Origin: Rhizobium sp. CG5
GTDB taxonomy: Bacteria > Pseudomonadota > Alphaproteobacteria > Rhizobiales > Rhizobiaceae
Length of the DNA stretch: 59,260 bases
NCBI RefSeq assembly: GCF_023701945.1
Contig: NZ_JABAEF010000028.1
Location: 1-59,260 of the forward strand
Reading direction: 5' to 3'
Both the position numbers and the translations under genes were made by a program. Under the pieces are notes generated by a model. The model saw only the letters and a list, made by a program, of their open reading frames with translations, ran no database searches and was not told the origin of the DNA. How positions within the stretch are numbered: the first letter of the stretch is position 1; every line of letters starts with the position of its first letter. Shown in pieces: positions 34,178 to 43,443 of this stretch.

Positions 34178-34521
34178 TTTTCCATCCTATTGCACTGACG
34201 AACGACAACCCTATAGGAATTGCGTTCCTCTCGTAAATCACTGCCAGTAATAACTAATCTGCGTTATACGTGGCGGTTTTGCCGAGGGAGATCGGTCCCC
34301 GCTTTCACCTCGCGGCGCCTCTCTAATCGGCCTGTCGGTGTGAAGCTCCGCTCAAACTTTTTCCAGGGCTGAATGAGGCAAGGATTTCGTTAATAATTGG
34401 CCCAAACCGGCGCCATTTTCAAAAGCCTACGCTCCAGGACCCCAAAAGTTGCCAGCCGGAAACTTTCCAGAGTTGCGCTGACTTTTTCGTTTTTCTGGCG
34501 GCAATGTGCATTTTCTGTGCC
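34178..34521. other. Region downstream of repC
   Basis: About 344 bases containing the parS site at 34448-34463 and an A+T-rich stretch (34200-34270 and around TTCGTTAATAATTGG). No gene was recognised. In repABC plasmids the replication origin lies inside repC, so this stretch is more likely a partition and termination region than the origin. Confidence 0.45.
34448..34463. promoter_or_regulatory. parS: parS site downstream of repC
   Basis: GTTGCCAGCCGGAAAC fits the repABC parS consensus GTTNNNNGCNNNNAAC exactly. With its flanks it is an inverted copy of the site at 36942 (22 shared bases, AAAGTT...AACTTT). RepB should bind both. Confidence 0.85.
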
Positions 34522-35739
34522 TTAAGCCGATGCCCTGCCCGGTGTCGAATTCGCGCGAAGTAGTGCGAACAACATTGGGCCGAGTGAAAACTCCCCTCGC
34601 CGCGCTTTGGCAGTCAGATCTCTGAGGTAGCCGCCTGCCGAGTTGATATGACCGCCTCGTTCAAGAATGCACGCTACAGCGATCGCCGCGCCTACTTGGC
34701 CCATCGCTTCACACGCGTCCTCATAAGCAGATGGACTAACGCCCAACATCGACCGGACGGTCACTGCCGCGGCCGTCATTTCACGCCAACTTCCAATCGA
34801 GCCGCCCCTTCCGAAGTTACCGATTTCGGGGCACGCTCGCAAAACCATCGATAGCGGGAACATCTCTGGTTCGTCTTTCTGTAACACCCGTTTGGCTTTC
34901 TCAGGTTTATCGCCCTGCTTCTTTTCGAAGCTAGGTTCAAATTCATTGCAGGATTCGGTATTTGAATTCTGTATGTGGCAGCCAAATGCGTTGTCATTGC
35001 CGTCGGTTTTCGAGGTATTTTCCTGAGTTTCCAACATCCTAGAGACCTCCTCGTGGAGGAGTGTCATTTCATCAAGGCTAGACGTTAGATCCTGCAACGT
35101 AGGTCGCCGCGAAAACCGCCCGACGATATCTACAAAGCATGCCTCGGTGGCTACCCAATCACCAGGCAAGGCCTCCTCTAACCCGACAGTAATCAGTTTA
35201 CGGACATCTCGCCGAAGGATAGTGAGGCGATCTTTCATGATGCGGAACTGGCGCTGTCTAGCTGCAACCTCTTGGGCCAAAGCTGCGAACTCACTGGCAC
35301 GTGCAAGGAGCGGGGCGAGGCTAAACCCATAAGCGTCCTCAATATTGCCCCCATCGCTCTTTCGCGCGTACCGCTTGCCATTTGGGCTATCTTTGCGGAT
35401 TACGATACCGGCTTCTACCAGGGCGCCCAGGCACTTGCGCAAGGTTGTCCCGGCGATCCCGTTCGCACGAGAAGATAGTTGAGCGTTGGAGGGAAAGACG
35501 ATGAGGTTTTTCTCGCTGTTCAACTCATTGGATGGAAAGAATGACAAAAGGGCATTCAATACTGCAAGAGCCCTGTCCTGAAGGCCGAGAAGCGCCCGGG
35601 CGTCACCTACATCGCGGAAGACCCGCCACTTGTCGACGGAGCCTTTCGTTACGGTTTGCTCTGTCCTAATCTGGCGCTTCACCAAGGCAAGCGTCATCGG
35701 CCGCCGCCCAAAAGGCGTCGTGATATAACCTGTTTCCAT
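34522..35739 (-). CDS. repC: Replication initiator RepC
   Basis: A 405-residue initiator of repABC plasmids. The N-terminal winged-helix region has the family pattern (ALLGLQDRALAVLNALLSFFP, NAQLSSRANGIAGTTLRKCL) and the C-terminal domain has WREMTAAAVTVRSMLGVSPSAY and GGYLRDLTAKARRGEFSLGPM. RepC is the only protein strictly needed for replication, and the origin is usually within its gene. Expression is limited by the antisense RNA coded just upstream (35830-35877) and by RepA/RepB repression of the operon. ATG 35739; no truncation. Length is normal for the family. Confidence 0.97.
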   Translation of the reverse strand: METGYITTPFGRRPMTLALVKRQIRTEQTVTKGSVDKWRVFRDVGDARALLGLQDRALAVLNALLSFFPSNELNSEKNLIVFPSNAQLSSRANGIAGTTLRKCLGALVEAGIVIRKDSPNGKRYARKSDGGNIEDAYGFSLAPLLARASEFAALAQEVAARQRQFRIMKDRLTILRRDVRKLITVGLEEALPGDWVATEACFVDIVGRFSRRPTLQDLTSSLDEMTLLHEEVSRMLETQENTSKTDGNDNAFGCHIQNSNTESCNEFEPSFEKKQGDKPEKAKRVLQKDEPEMFPLSMVLRACPEIGNFGRGGSIGSWREMTAAAVTVRSMLGVSPSAYEDACEAMGQVGAAIAVACILERGGHINSAGGYLRDLTAKARRGEFSLGPMLFALLRANSTPGRASA

Positions 35740-35794
35740 GTCCTTTTACCTCTCACAAGGCAAAGAAAAGGCTACGCCGGTGTGGCGTTGACTC

Positions 35795-35823
35795 TTGACT
35801 GTGATTCCAGGAAGTGCGATTCT
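35795..35823 (+). promoter_or_regulatory. Promoter of the counter-transcribed RNA
   Basis: TTGACT (35795-35800), 17-bp spacer, GATTCT (35818-35823): a good -35 box, ideal spacing and a fair -10 box, directed against repABC. A second TTGACT lies 7 bp upstream. It would start the RNA at about 35830. Confidence 0.65.
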
Positions 35824-35829
35824 CTAAGC

Positions 35830-35877
35830 GACCAAACTGAGAGAGGCCTTCTGGAACACCGTTTCGGAGGGCTTTTT
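35830..35877 (+). ncRNA. Counter-transcribed RNA (incompatibility RNA) of repABC
   Basis: The repB-repC gap holds a plus-strand terminator: stem GCCTTCTG / CGGAGGGC (35846-35872, two G-U pairs) followed by TTTTTCTTT. With the promoter at 35795-35823 this gives an RNA of about 50 bases, antisense to the repC leader. All studied repABC plasmids code a small RNA of about this size here; it lowers RepC synthesis and is a major incompatibility determinant. Ends are estimates. Confidence 0.8.
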
Positions 35878-35914
35878 CTTTGCTCTATCGGCACCTTTCT
35901 TCGTTGCGATTCAC

Positions 35915-36877
35915 CTACTGCTTCGACTTCTTGAATGAAGCGTAGATCTCGGGGAGAGCCGACATGAGGTACTCGCCGAATTCCGGCGCCGCCTTTTTGT
36001 CGATCATCAATGTCAGTGTTCGTCTATCATCGCGGAAGCTCGCAGCCTTGACGCCATCGTCGGCTTGCCAAACCTCTGCCTGAACTCTTTCTTTCTTGGT
36101 CTTCTTTGGCGCGACTGCTTCGAACAAGCGGGCGAAACGCTCGTCTGAGGCCAAAGAACTGATCGCGGCATCCGTAAGTAAGACACGCGCTTTCTCTGCT
36201 GCTCCGTCTACCGCAAGTCGCGAAGAAAGCTCATACCAGCGATCACGGCCGGTCTTCGGGGCCGCGCCAATCAGACGAATGATGTCGGCCGGCAATTGGG
36301 TCGCTGCCTGGATCAATCGCGAAAGATTGCTTTTATCGACAGCAAGCGCGGCCATAATAACAGGGCGTTGGTACCCACTTGCTTCAAGCTGAGCGGCATA
36401 GAGCGCCCGCTCTATGAAAGAGAGATCTTGGCGCGCACTGTTTTCCTGCCCCTGAGCCAGCACAAGCTCGTCATCCGTCAAATTTCTGACGGCAGCTTTG
36501 ATCTTGAGACCGGCCGCTTTGACCGCTCGCAAGCGCCTACGGCCATAGGCTATTTGATATCGCCCCTCAGTCGTCGGATGGGGACGGACAAGAATTGGAA
36601 CCTGCTGCCCATTCTCTCGAATGTTGCGAGCAAACTCTTCGAACTGAGATCCATCTTCGTCGAGACGGTCCGTTACCGACGGTGCGTCGATCAAGTCCGG
36701 ATCAATCTCTGTGAGGCCCTGTGATTTCAGCGCTTCGATGGAGCGCGACACTGCGCCGATAGCACCCCTCGGAGCGTATTGGGGAGGAGGGAAGTCAGAA
36801 CCCTTAGCCTCGTCTCCGCTTGCTGCTGCCGACGTAGGCATCTTCAAGTCCGAAAGGAGATGTTTTCTAGCCATCAT
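35915..36877 (-). CDS. repB: Partition protein RepB (ParB family)
   Basis: A 320-residue centromere-binding protein. The N-terminal nucleotide-binding domain has ILVRPHPTTEGRYQIAYGRR RLRA; the helix-turn-helix lies at about 165-215 (MAALAVDKSNLSRLIQAATQ); and the C-terminal part would dimerise. It binds parS (sites at 36942 and 34448) and works with RepA in segregation and repression. ATG 36877 has GGGGGA upstream (the adjacent ATG 36874 gives the common MARKHLL start); the frame extends to 36916. Second gene of repABC. Confidence 0.95.
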   Translation of the reverse strand: MMARKHLLSDLKMPTSAAASGDEAKGSDFPPPQYAPRGAIGAVSRSIEALKSQGLTEIDPDLIDAPSVTDRLDEDGSQFEEFARNIRENGQQVPILVRPHPTTEGRYQIAYGRRRLRAVKAAGLKIKAAVRNLTDDELVLAQGQENSARQDLSFIERALYAAQLEASGYQRPVIMAALAVDKSNLSRLIQAATQLPADIIRLIGAAPKTGRDRWYELSSRLAVDGAAEKARVLLTDAAISSLASDERFARLFEAVAPKKTKKERVQAEVWQADDGVKAASFRDDRRTLTLMIDKKAAPEFGEYLMSALPEIYASFKKSKQ

Positions 36878-36941
36878 TTTCCCCCTTGGCGCATTTGTAG
36901 ACCGATGATTGGTCACGCAAAAAACGCGCCCGATCCGAAAA

Positions 36942-36957
36942 GTTTCCGGCTGGCAAC
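36942..36957. promoter_or_regulatory. parS: parS site between repA and repB
   Basis: GTTTCCGGCTGGCAAC matches the consensus GTTNNNNGCNNNNAAC exactly and sits in the repA-repB gap, a common parS position. The larger dyad runs from 36939 to 36960. Confidence 0.88.
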
Positions 36958-36997
36958 TTTCCGTTAAATGAAGAATCTACGGTACTCGCCCGAACCG

Positions 36998-38194
36998 TCA
37001 TTTGCGGCCCCACGACGATTGAATCAGCTGCTCTATCTCACTGTTCACGTTATCGAGAGATTCCATTGCCCTGTCGTAGGTAGCTCTTGTAAACTGTTCG
37101 CGGCTCACTTCGTAGAGCGTCTGCTTCGTGATCCCGGCGTCTGAAATCGCGGTGCTCTTGAGCATCGGATGATTCAGGACATGGTCGCCGAACATCGTGC
37201 GCATAAACGACACCATCTGATTCTGCGGCCCATCGCCTGGCTCATAGCGCGTGACGAGGTAACGCATCCAATCGTAGTGCATGCTGCCGCCGGCATCCGC
37301 GACGACACTCAGAAGTTCGGAGGTCATCAGCAGAAACTGGCACATCGACATCACGTCGAGCATCTGGGGGTGGACTGTGACAAGAACCGCTGTCGCAGCG
37401 CAAAGGGCCGAGATCGTCAAAAAGCCTAGTTGGGGAGGGCAGTCTACGACGACGACGTCGTAGTCATCTGCCACAGAGGCGATCGCGTCATCCATGCGCG
37501 TAAAAAAGATGTCCTTGCGATCGTTTGAGCCGAGAACCTTGGCAGTATCATGCTCGAACTCCATCAGCTCAAGATTGCCCGGAACAAGATCAAGGTTTGT
37601 AAAGTACGTCTTCTTGATGACGTCCTTCATCGGGCGACGCTCTCCATCGTATCGGACTGCGCCGTAAAGCGTCTCGTTGTCTTTAACATCAAACTCGGGC
37701 TGGAACCCGTGTAGGGCCGACATGCTGGCCTGCGGATCAAGATCGATCGCAAGAACGCGATATCCATTGAGGGCGAGGTACTGAGCAAGATGGGCTGCCG
37801 TCGTGGTCTTCCCGCTGCCACCCTTGAAGTTTACCGCCGTTATGACTTGGAGGTGCTCACGTCCGCTGCGACGCGGTGAGTACCGCCGGTCACCTTTGCC
37901 GTTTTCGTCGAGATATTCGCGGAGCGCTTGGATGGTCTCGACGGAATATGAACGACGATTGTTGTTGCCGATTTCCGGCTGTGGTCCTTTGCCCTCGATG
38001 GATAGATGTCGGAGGTAACCATCATTCACGCCGATGAGCTTCGCAGCCTCTGTCGATGAAAATGATCGAAGCGTCTTTCTAGCCTCGGGCGGATAGAGTT
38101 TCACACGATGTTCGTGAAGCGCGCCCGAGAGATCTCGCGCGTGCGCCGCTATCAGTTTATGGATAGCCTTCTGAAGCTGAGCGGGATTTTCCAC
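36998..38194 (-). CDS. repA: Partition ATPase RepA (ParA family)
   Basis: A 398-residue Walker-type partition ATPase. An N-terminal helix-turn-helix (FSSTEAAKLIGVNDGYLRHL) precedes the deviant Walker A motif KGGSGKTTTAAHL near residue 130 and the Walker B region VVVVDCPPQLGF. It moves RepB-parS complexes and represses repABC. GTG 38194 is preferred (GAGAGGA upstream, 398 residues as in other RepA proteins); an ATG at 38260 would add 22 basic residues and lacks a good ribosome-binding site. First gene of repABC, divergent from the trb operon. Confidence 0.95.
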   Translation of the reverse strand: MENPAQLQKAIHKLIAAHARDLSGALHEHRVKLYPPEARKTLRSFSSTEAAKLIGVNDGYLRHLSIEGKGPQPEIGNNNRRSYSVETIQALREYLDENGKGDRRYSPRRSGREHLQVITAVNFKGGSGKTTTAAHLAQYLALNGYRVLAIDLDPQASMSALHGFQPEFDVKDNETLYGAVRYDGERRPMKDVIKKTYFTNLDLVPGNLELMEFEHDTAKVLGSNDRKDIFFTRMDDAIASVADDYDVVVVDCPPQLGFLTISALCAATAVLVTVHPQMLDVMSMCQFLLMTSELLSVVADAGGSMHYDWMRYLVTRYEPGDGPQNQMVSFMRTMFGDHVLNHPMLKSTAISDAGITKQTLYEVSREQFTRATYDRAMESLDNVNSEIEQLIQSSWGRK

Positions 38195-38561
38195 GACGTC
38201 CTCTCGTACACACGGTAAATTTCGTACAAACACCTTTTTGCCGTCGATACGACACCTCATTCCCGCCCGATTTGCAAGATTTTTAAAGTTAACAAAAGGT
38301 TAACGTGGCCCGGACCTCGGACCGAAAACTCGTTTAATCCTTAGATTCCCGCAATTTACCCCGTAATGTATTGGCCGTCCTCGATGATCTTTCCTGTGGC
38401 TCAATGGTGGCCATAGACGCTTAGAAACCGGCCGACCAACCGAATCGAGACCAATCTGACGGAATCACTTGCCGGTCGCGACCCACAAATTTGTACGTGG
38501 ACATCACAGCGTCGTGCAGCTCTTTTCGCTCGCGAACCAATCAGCGAGGAGAAAGCCACAA
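38195..38561. promoter_or_regulatory. repABC-trb divergent regulatory region
   Basis: About 370 bases between repA and trbB. Visible elements are a direct repeat TCGTACA (38204 and 38222 area), two GTTAAC palindromes one helical turn apart (38288-38293 and 38299-38304) and the tra-box-like dyad at 38481-38498. In Ti plasmids the corresponding gap holds tra boxes that let TraR activate both trb and repABC. Assignment of the elements to particular regulators is inference. Confidence 0.55.
38481..38498. promoter_or_regulatory. tra-box-like dyad upstream of trbB
   Basis: ACCCACAAATTTGTACGT shares the central ACAAATTTGTAC with the perfect 18-bp palindrome before traC and matches it at 14 of 18 positions. 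It stands 63 bp before the trbB start, nearly the same distance as the other copy from traC (69 bp). Probable TraR-controlled operator of the trb operon. Confidence 0.6.
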
Positions 38562-39527
38562 ATGCTTCAGTCGCATTCCCGCCTAGTGCGCAAGCTTCAG
38601 GAAGCACTTGGCGACCGCCTTTGTGTCGCCCTTGACGACCCCAGTGTCGTGGAAATCATGCTCAACCCCGATGGAAGGGTTTTCATCGAGCGGTTAGGGC
38701 AGGGTATTGCGCCTGCGGGTGAAATGGCCGCGACAGCAGCCGAAACCATCATCGGCACGGTCGCACACGCTATTCAATCTGAGGCGGACGATGAGCGGCC
38801 GATTATTTCGGGCGAACTTCCCATTGGGGGGCACCGCTTTGAAGGGTTGCTGCCCCCGGTTGTCGCGTCCCCAACGTTCACGATCCGGCGCAGAGCCTCC
38901 AGGCTGATCCCACTCGACGACTATATCGCTGACAAAGTGATGACAGAGGCACAAGCGACAGTGATCAGGAGCGCTATCGCGAACCGGCTAAACATCGTGA
39001 TTGCAGGAGGTACGGGCTCAGGCAAAACGACCCTCGCCAATGCGGTGATCGCTGAAATCATAGCTTCAGCACCGGATGACCGCATGGTCATTCTTGAAGA
39101 TACCGCGGAAATACGGTGTGCGGCAGAGAATGCGGTGTGCCTGCATACCAGTGACACGATCGATATGGCGCGGTTGCTCAAGAGCACCATGCGCCTCCGT
39201 CCTGACCGCATCATCGTTGGCGAAGTCCGCGACGGCGCCGCACTGACGCTGCTGAAAGCCTGGAATACCGGCCATCCCGGTGGCGTCACCACCGTCCACT
39301 CCAATACCGCCATGTCTGCCTTGCGTCGCCTGGAGCAACTGACAGCCGAAGTCAGTCAGCAACCGATGCAGGCTGTGATCGGCGAGGCCGTTGATCTTGT
39401 CATCTCGATCGAGCGCGCGGGGAGGGGGAGACGGGTACGAGAGGTCATCAATGTGGAGGGCTTCAGCGGTAGCAGGTACCAGACCGAACACTACGCTCAA
39501 ATTGATGAGGACATTCATGCCGCATAA
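38562..39527 (+). CDS. trbB: Conjugation ATPase TrbB (VirB11 family)
   Basis: A 321-residue traffic ATPase of the mating channel. Walker A is GGTGSGKTTLAN near residue 148, the Asp box is DRMVILEDTAEIRC and Walker B is RLRPDRIIVGEVRDG. It forms a hexamer at the inner membrane and powers pilus assembly and substrate transfer. ATG 38562 has GAGGAGAAAG upstream; the frame starts at 38469 but without similarity. It is the first gene of the operon here, whereas Ti plasmids have traI before it. It overlaps trbC by 11 bp. Confidence 0.96.
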   Translation: MLQSHSRLVRKLQEALGDRLCVALDDPSVVEIMLNPDGRVFIERLGQGIAPAGEMAATAAETIIGTVAHAIQSEADDERPIISGELPIGGHRFEGLLPPVVASPTFTIRRRASRLIPLDDYIADKVMTEAQATVIRSAIANRLNIVIAGGTGSGKTTLANAVIAEIIASAPDDRMVILEDTAEIRCAAENAVCLHTSDTIDMARLLKSTMRLRPDRIIVGEVRDGAALTLLKAWNTGHPGGVTTVHSNTAMSALRRLEQLTAEVSQQPMQAVIGEAVDLVISIERAGRGRRVREVINVEGFSGSRYQTEHYAQIDEDIHAA

Positions 39528-39909
39528 TCGCTCATTTCGCCTCGGAATGCTCGCTGCGCTGTTTTGCGTGGCACTCGCAGCGCCAGCCCTTGCCAGTTCC
39601 GGTGGAAGTCTTCCCTGGGAAGGGCCGCTTGAACAGATCCAGGAGTCCATCACGGGGCCGGTTGCCGGAGCGATCGCGTTGGCCGCCATGGCGATCGCCG
39701 GCGGAATGCTGATCTTCGGCGGCGAACTCAACGATTTCGCGCGACGCCTCGTCTACATCGTACTGGTCGCCGGTATCCTACTGGGAGCCACGACAATCGT
39801 AGGCCTGTTCGGTGCGACCGGAGCATCGATCGGCATTGCTGCCACAAGTTTGCCAGGGACCGTTTCCCAGCCTATGTCCGTTGCAAGAGGGGAGGGGGCC
39901 AATGGGTGA
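39517..39909 (+). CDS. trbC: Conjugal pilin TrbC (VirB2 family)
   Basis: A 130-residue prepilin. The long leader ends at ALASSGGSLPWE, giving a small mature hydrophobic subunit with two membrane helices (AGAIALAAMAIAGGMLIFGG and VYIVLVAGILLGATTIVGLF). TrbC pilins are processed by TraF and made into cyclic subunits of the pilus, and traF is present on this plasmid. ATG 39517 lies inside the end of trbB with GAGGAC upstream. It overlaps trbD by 8 bp. Confidence 0.92.
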   Translation: MPHNRSFRLGMLAALFCVALAAPALASSGGSLPWEGPLEQIQESITGPVAGAIALAAMAIAGGMLIFGGELNDFARRLVYIVLVAGILLGATTIVGLFGATGASIGIAATSLPGTVSQPMSVARGEGANG

Positions 39910-40201
39910 GCCGCATTCCGCTCTCCAACGCAATCGCATTCACCGCGCTCTTTCACGACCGAACCTGCTGATGGGGGCAGACCGGGAGCTCCTGCTTGTC
40001 ACAGGGCTGGTGGCGATCATCCTGATCTTCGTCGTGCTCACCCTGTATTCAGCGCTGTTCGGCATCGCCATCTGGTTCGTGATCGTCGGCGCACTGCGCA
40101 TGATGGCAAAATCCGATCCCCTCATGCGTCATGTCTACGTGCGGCATTTGCGCTACCGGCATCACTACCTGCCCACGTCTTCGCCGTGGCGGCGTTTTTA
40201 G
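39902..40201 (+). CDS. trbD: Conjugation protein TrbD (VirB3 family)
   Basis: A 99-residue inner-membrane protein: a polar N-terminus with HRALSRPNLLMGADRELLL, a membrane helix pair (LVAIILIFVVLTLYSALFGI and on), and a basic C-terminus (VRHLRYRHHYLP). It associates with the TrbE ATPase. ATG 39902 has GGAGGG upstream and overlaps trbC by 8 bp. The gene is complete and of normal length. Confidence 0.92.
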   Translation: MGEPHSALQRNRIHRALSRPNLLMGADRELLLVTGLVAIILIFVVLTLYSALFGIAIWFVIVGALRMMAKSDPLMRHVYVRHLRYRHHYLPTSSPWRRF

Positions 40202-40211
40202 AGGTGCAATG

Positions 40212-42647
40212 ATGGTCGCTTTGCGTTCCCTTCGCCCGTCTGCACCGTCGTTCGCCGATCTCGTGCCCTATGCCGGACTGGTCGACAATGGGATCATTCT
40301 TCTCAAGGACGGAAGTCTCATGGCGGGATGGTATTTTGCCGGCCCTGACTCCGAGAGCGCCACGGATTTCGAGCGCAACGAACTGTCCCGTCAGATCAAT
40401 ACGATACTTTCACGGCTAGGTTCCGGCTGGATGATCCAGGTCGAGGCAGTGCGCATTCCAACGACTGACTATCCTTCTGCGGAGCGCAGTCATTTTCCAG
40501 ATGCTGTCACTCGCATGATCGATGATGAGCGGCGCAAGCACTTTGAACAAGAGCGCGGGCATTTCGAGAGCCGGCATGCACTCGTCCTGACATATCGCCC
40601 TCCCGAGCGCCGACGATCTGGCGTCACGCGGTACATCTACTCGGACACTGAAAGCCGGACGGCGACCTATGCCGACACGGTGCTCGACAGTTTCAGGCGC
40701 TCCACACGAGAGATCGAGCAGTACCTCGGCAACGTCATCTCGATCGAGCGTATGCGAACGCGTGAGGTACCGGAACGCGGTGGCGCCCGTATTGCCCGCT
40801 ACGATGAGCTGTTCCAGTTCATCCGGTTCTGCATCACCGGTGAAAATCACCCGGTCCGCCTACCTGAAATTCCCATGTATTTGGATTGGCTAGCGACTGC
40901 GGAGCTGGAGCACGGCCTTACCCCGAAGGTTGAAAACCGGTTCCTCAGCGTGATTGCGATCGACGGTTTGCCGGCCGAGAGCTGGCCAGGCATCTTGAAT
41001 AGCCTCGATCTCTTGCCGCTCACCTATCGCTGGTCGTCGCGCTTTATCTTTCTGGATGCTGAGGAAGCAAAGCAGCGGTTGGAGCGCACCCGCAAGAAAT
41101 GGCAGCAAAAGGTACGGCCGTTCTTCGACCAACTCTTCCAGACGCACAGCCGATCGGTTGACCAGGACGCAATGGCCATGGTCGCGGAAACTGAAGACGC
41201 GATCGCCGAGGCTTCTTCGCAGCTGGTCGCTTATGGCTATTACACGCCGGTGATCATCCTATTCGACGAAAGCAGAGAAAAGCTTGCCGATAAAGCCGAG
41301 TCCGTTCGACGGTTGATCCAGGCTGAAGGGTTCGGCGCGCGGATCGAGACGTTGAACGCAACTGACGCGTTTCTCGGGAGTTTACCGGGTAACTGGTACT
41401 GCAACATCCGGGAACCGCTGATAAACACCCGCAACCTTGCCGACCTCATTCCCCTCAATTCCGTCTGGTCGGGCAGTCCACTGGCGCCGTGCCCATTCTA
41501 TCCACCCGACGCGCCGCCACTGACACAGGTGGCCTCTGGATCGTCACCGTTCCGACTGAATCTTCACGTGGACGATGTCGGCCATACGCTTATCTTCGGT
41601 CCAACCGGTTCCGGCAAGTCAACGCTTCTGGCGCTCATCGCAGCGCAATTTCGCCGGTATCGGGGTGCGCAGGTTTTCGCCTTCGACAAAGGCAACTCCA
41701 TCCTGCCGCTGGCGCTGGCCGTGGATGGCAATCATTATGAAATCGGCGGCGAGGCAGGGGAGGGGGCTAGGCTTGCCTTTTGCCCTCTCTCCGACCTCTC
41801 GACCGATGCCGACCGCGCCTGGGCTTGCGAATGGATCGAAACACTCGTCTCCCTGCAGGGTGTCACGGTCAACCCGGACCACCGAAACGCCATATCTCGG
41901 CAGATCGGTTTGATGGCGGGGGCTCCAGGCCGGTCGCTGTCGGATTTTGTGAGTGGCGTGCAGATGCGGGAGATCAAGGACGCGCTGCACCACTATACTG
42001 TTGACGGCCCCATGGGCCAGCTTCTCGACGCTGAACAGGATTCGCTGACCCTCGGTCAATTCCAGTGCTTCGAGATCGAGCAACTGATGAACATGGGCGA
42101 GCGAAATCTCGTCCCCGTGCTGACCTATCTGTTTCGCAGGATCGAAAAGCGGCTCACGGGGGCACCAAGCCTCATCATTCTCGATGAGGCTTGGCTGATG
42201 CTCGGCCACCCGGTTTTCCGCGACAAAATCCGCGAGTGGCTGAAGGTGCTGCGAAAGGCAAACTGCGCCGTCGTTCTCGCCACTCAGTCAATTTCGGACG
42301 CAGAGCGCTCGGGCATCATCGATGTCCTGAAGGAATCCTGCCCAACCAAGATCTGCCTCCCGAATGGGGCTGCCCGCGAGTCCGGGACACGAGAATTCTA
42401 TGAGCGCATCGGCTTTAATCCTCGCCAAATCGAAATCGTCGCAGCCGCTATTCCAAAGCGGGAATATTACGTGACGTCGCCGGACGGACGCCGCCTTTTC
42501 GATATGGCGCTGGGGCCGCTCACCCTCTCCTTCGTCGGTGCTTCCGGCAAAGCCGACCTCGCTCGGATCCGGGAACTTCTCTCAACTTACGGCAAAGACT
42601 GGCCGACCCAATGGCTCAATGAAAGAGGGATCAATCGCTATGCTTGA
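40212..42647 (+). CDS. trbE: Conjugation ATPase TrbE (VirB4 family)
   Basis: An 811-residue ATPase, the largest component of the mating channel. The N-terminal CagE/TrbE domain occupies about 1-430. Walker A is FGPTGSGKSTLLAL near 463 and Walker B is SLIILDEAWLMLGHP near 660. It energises pilus assembly and substrate transport. ATG 40212 matches the family start (MVALRSLRPSAPSFADLVPY); an adjacent ATG at 40209 is possible. Its last 8 bp overlap trbJ. No disruption. Confidence 0.96.
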   Translation: MVALRSLRPSAPSFADLVPYAGLVDNGIILLKDGSLMAGWYFAGPDSESATDFERNELSRQINTILSRLGSGWMIQVEAVRIPTTDYPSAERSHFPDAVTRMIDDERRKHFEQERGHFESRHALVLTYRPPERRRSGVTRYIYSDTESRTATYADTVLDSFRRSTREIEQYLGNVISIERMRTREVPERGGARIARYDELFQFIRFCITGENHPVRLPEIPMYLDWLATAELEHGLTPKVENRFLSVIAIDGLPAESWPGILNSLDLLPLTYRWSSRFIFLDAEEAKQRLERTRKKWQQKVRPFFDQLFQTHSRSVDQDAMAMVAETEDAIAEASSQLVAYGYYTPVIILFDESREKLADKAESVRRLIQAEGFGARIETLNATDAFLGSLPGNWYCNIREPLINTRNLADLIPLNSVWSGSPLAPCPFYPPDAPPLTQVASGSSPFRLNLHVDDVGHTLIFGPTGSGKSTLLALIAAQFRRYRGAQVFAFDKGNSILPLALAVDGNHYEIGGEAGEGARLAFCPLSDLSTDADRAWACEWIETLVSLQGVTVNPDHRNAISRQIGLMAGAPGRSLSDFVSGVQMREIKDALHHYTVDGPMGQLLDAEQDSLTLGQFQCFEIEQLMNMGERNLVPVLTYLFRRIEKRLTGAPSLIILDEAWLMLGHPVFRDKIREWLKVLRKANCAVVLATQSISDAERSGIIDVLKESCPTKICLPNGAARESGTREFYERIGFNPRQIEIVAAAIPKREYYVTSPDGRRLFDMALGPLTLSFVGASGKADLARIRELLSTYGKDWPTQWLNERGINRYA

Positions 42648-43443
42648 CCATATCCTATCGCTCAGAAGAAAATCAGCGACCGTTGTCATTGCAGCGTTTG
42701 TAACCGGCGCTTCCACACCAGCATTTGCTGGCTCAGCGACGGGCGCTGCAACCGAGTGGACACAGCTTGCCAACAATGCACAGCTCGTCGACCTTCTTAA
42801 AAGCTCCGGCCTGCAAGTCGACAATCAGCTGACACAGATCAGTCAGTTGGCCGAGCAGATCCAAAACCAGCTGAACATCTACGAAAACATGCTGCAAAAC
42901 ACGGCGCAGCTGCCCGATCATATCTGGGGGCAGGTGGAGAGCGACCTCAATCAGCTCCGCAGTATCGTCGATCAGGGACAGAGCATCTCTTTCTCGATGG
43001 GGAGCGCAGATGATGTGCTGAAACAGCGCTTTCAATCCTATGCTGATCTTCAGACTGCCGCCGCCAACGGGACGGACCTATCCTCGAACTATGCCCGTTG
43101 GTCAGATACCAACCGCGACACCATCGCCAGCACGCTCAAGGCTGCAAGCCTGACGGCTGACCAGTTCGACAGCGAGGAGGACACGATGGACTCGCTCCGA
43201 AACATGTCGGAATCGGCCGATGGTCAAATGAAAGCTCTCCAGGTCGGCCACGAAATTGCGGCGCAGCAGGTTGCGCAAATGCAGAAGCTGCGTGGTCTCG
43301 TCTCCCAGCAGATGACGATGATGGGGACGTGGCTGCAAAGCGAGCAAACCGACAAGGATCTCGCGCAGGCAAGACGGAAGGAATTCTTCGGCGGCGCAGC
43401 ACCGTCCACCTCCGGCGGCGAGAAGATGAAGGTGGAATGGTGA
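42640..43443 (+). CDS. trbJ: Conjugation protein TrbJ (VirB5 family)
   Basis: A 267-residue periplasmic pilus-tip protein with a signal peptide (RRKSATVVIAAFVTGASTPAFA) and a helical, Gln-rich body (LTQISQLAEQIQNQLNIYEN). The C-terminus is R-K-E-FFGG...TSGGEKMKVEW, almost the same as the C-terminus of the next gene product TrbK, which is unusual. ATG 42640 overlaps the trbE stop by 8 bp and has GAGGGA upstream; ATG 42619 would add seven residues. Confidence 0.92.
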   Translation: MLDHILSLRRKSATVVIAAFVTGASTPAFAGSATGAATEWTQLANNAQLVDLLKSSGLQVDNQLTQISQLAEQIQNQLNIYENMLQNTAQLPDHIWGQVESDLNQLRSIVDQGQSISFSMGSADDVLKQRFQSYADLQTAAANGTDLSSNYARWSDTNRDTIASTLKAASLTADQFDSEEDTMDSLRNMSESADGQMKALQVGHEIAAQQVAQMQKLRGLVSQQMTMMGTWLQSEQTDKDLAQARRKEFFGGAAPSTSGGEKMKVEW

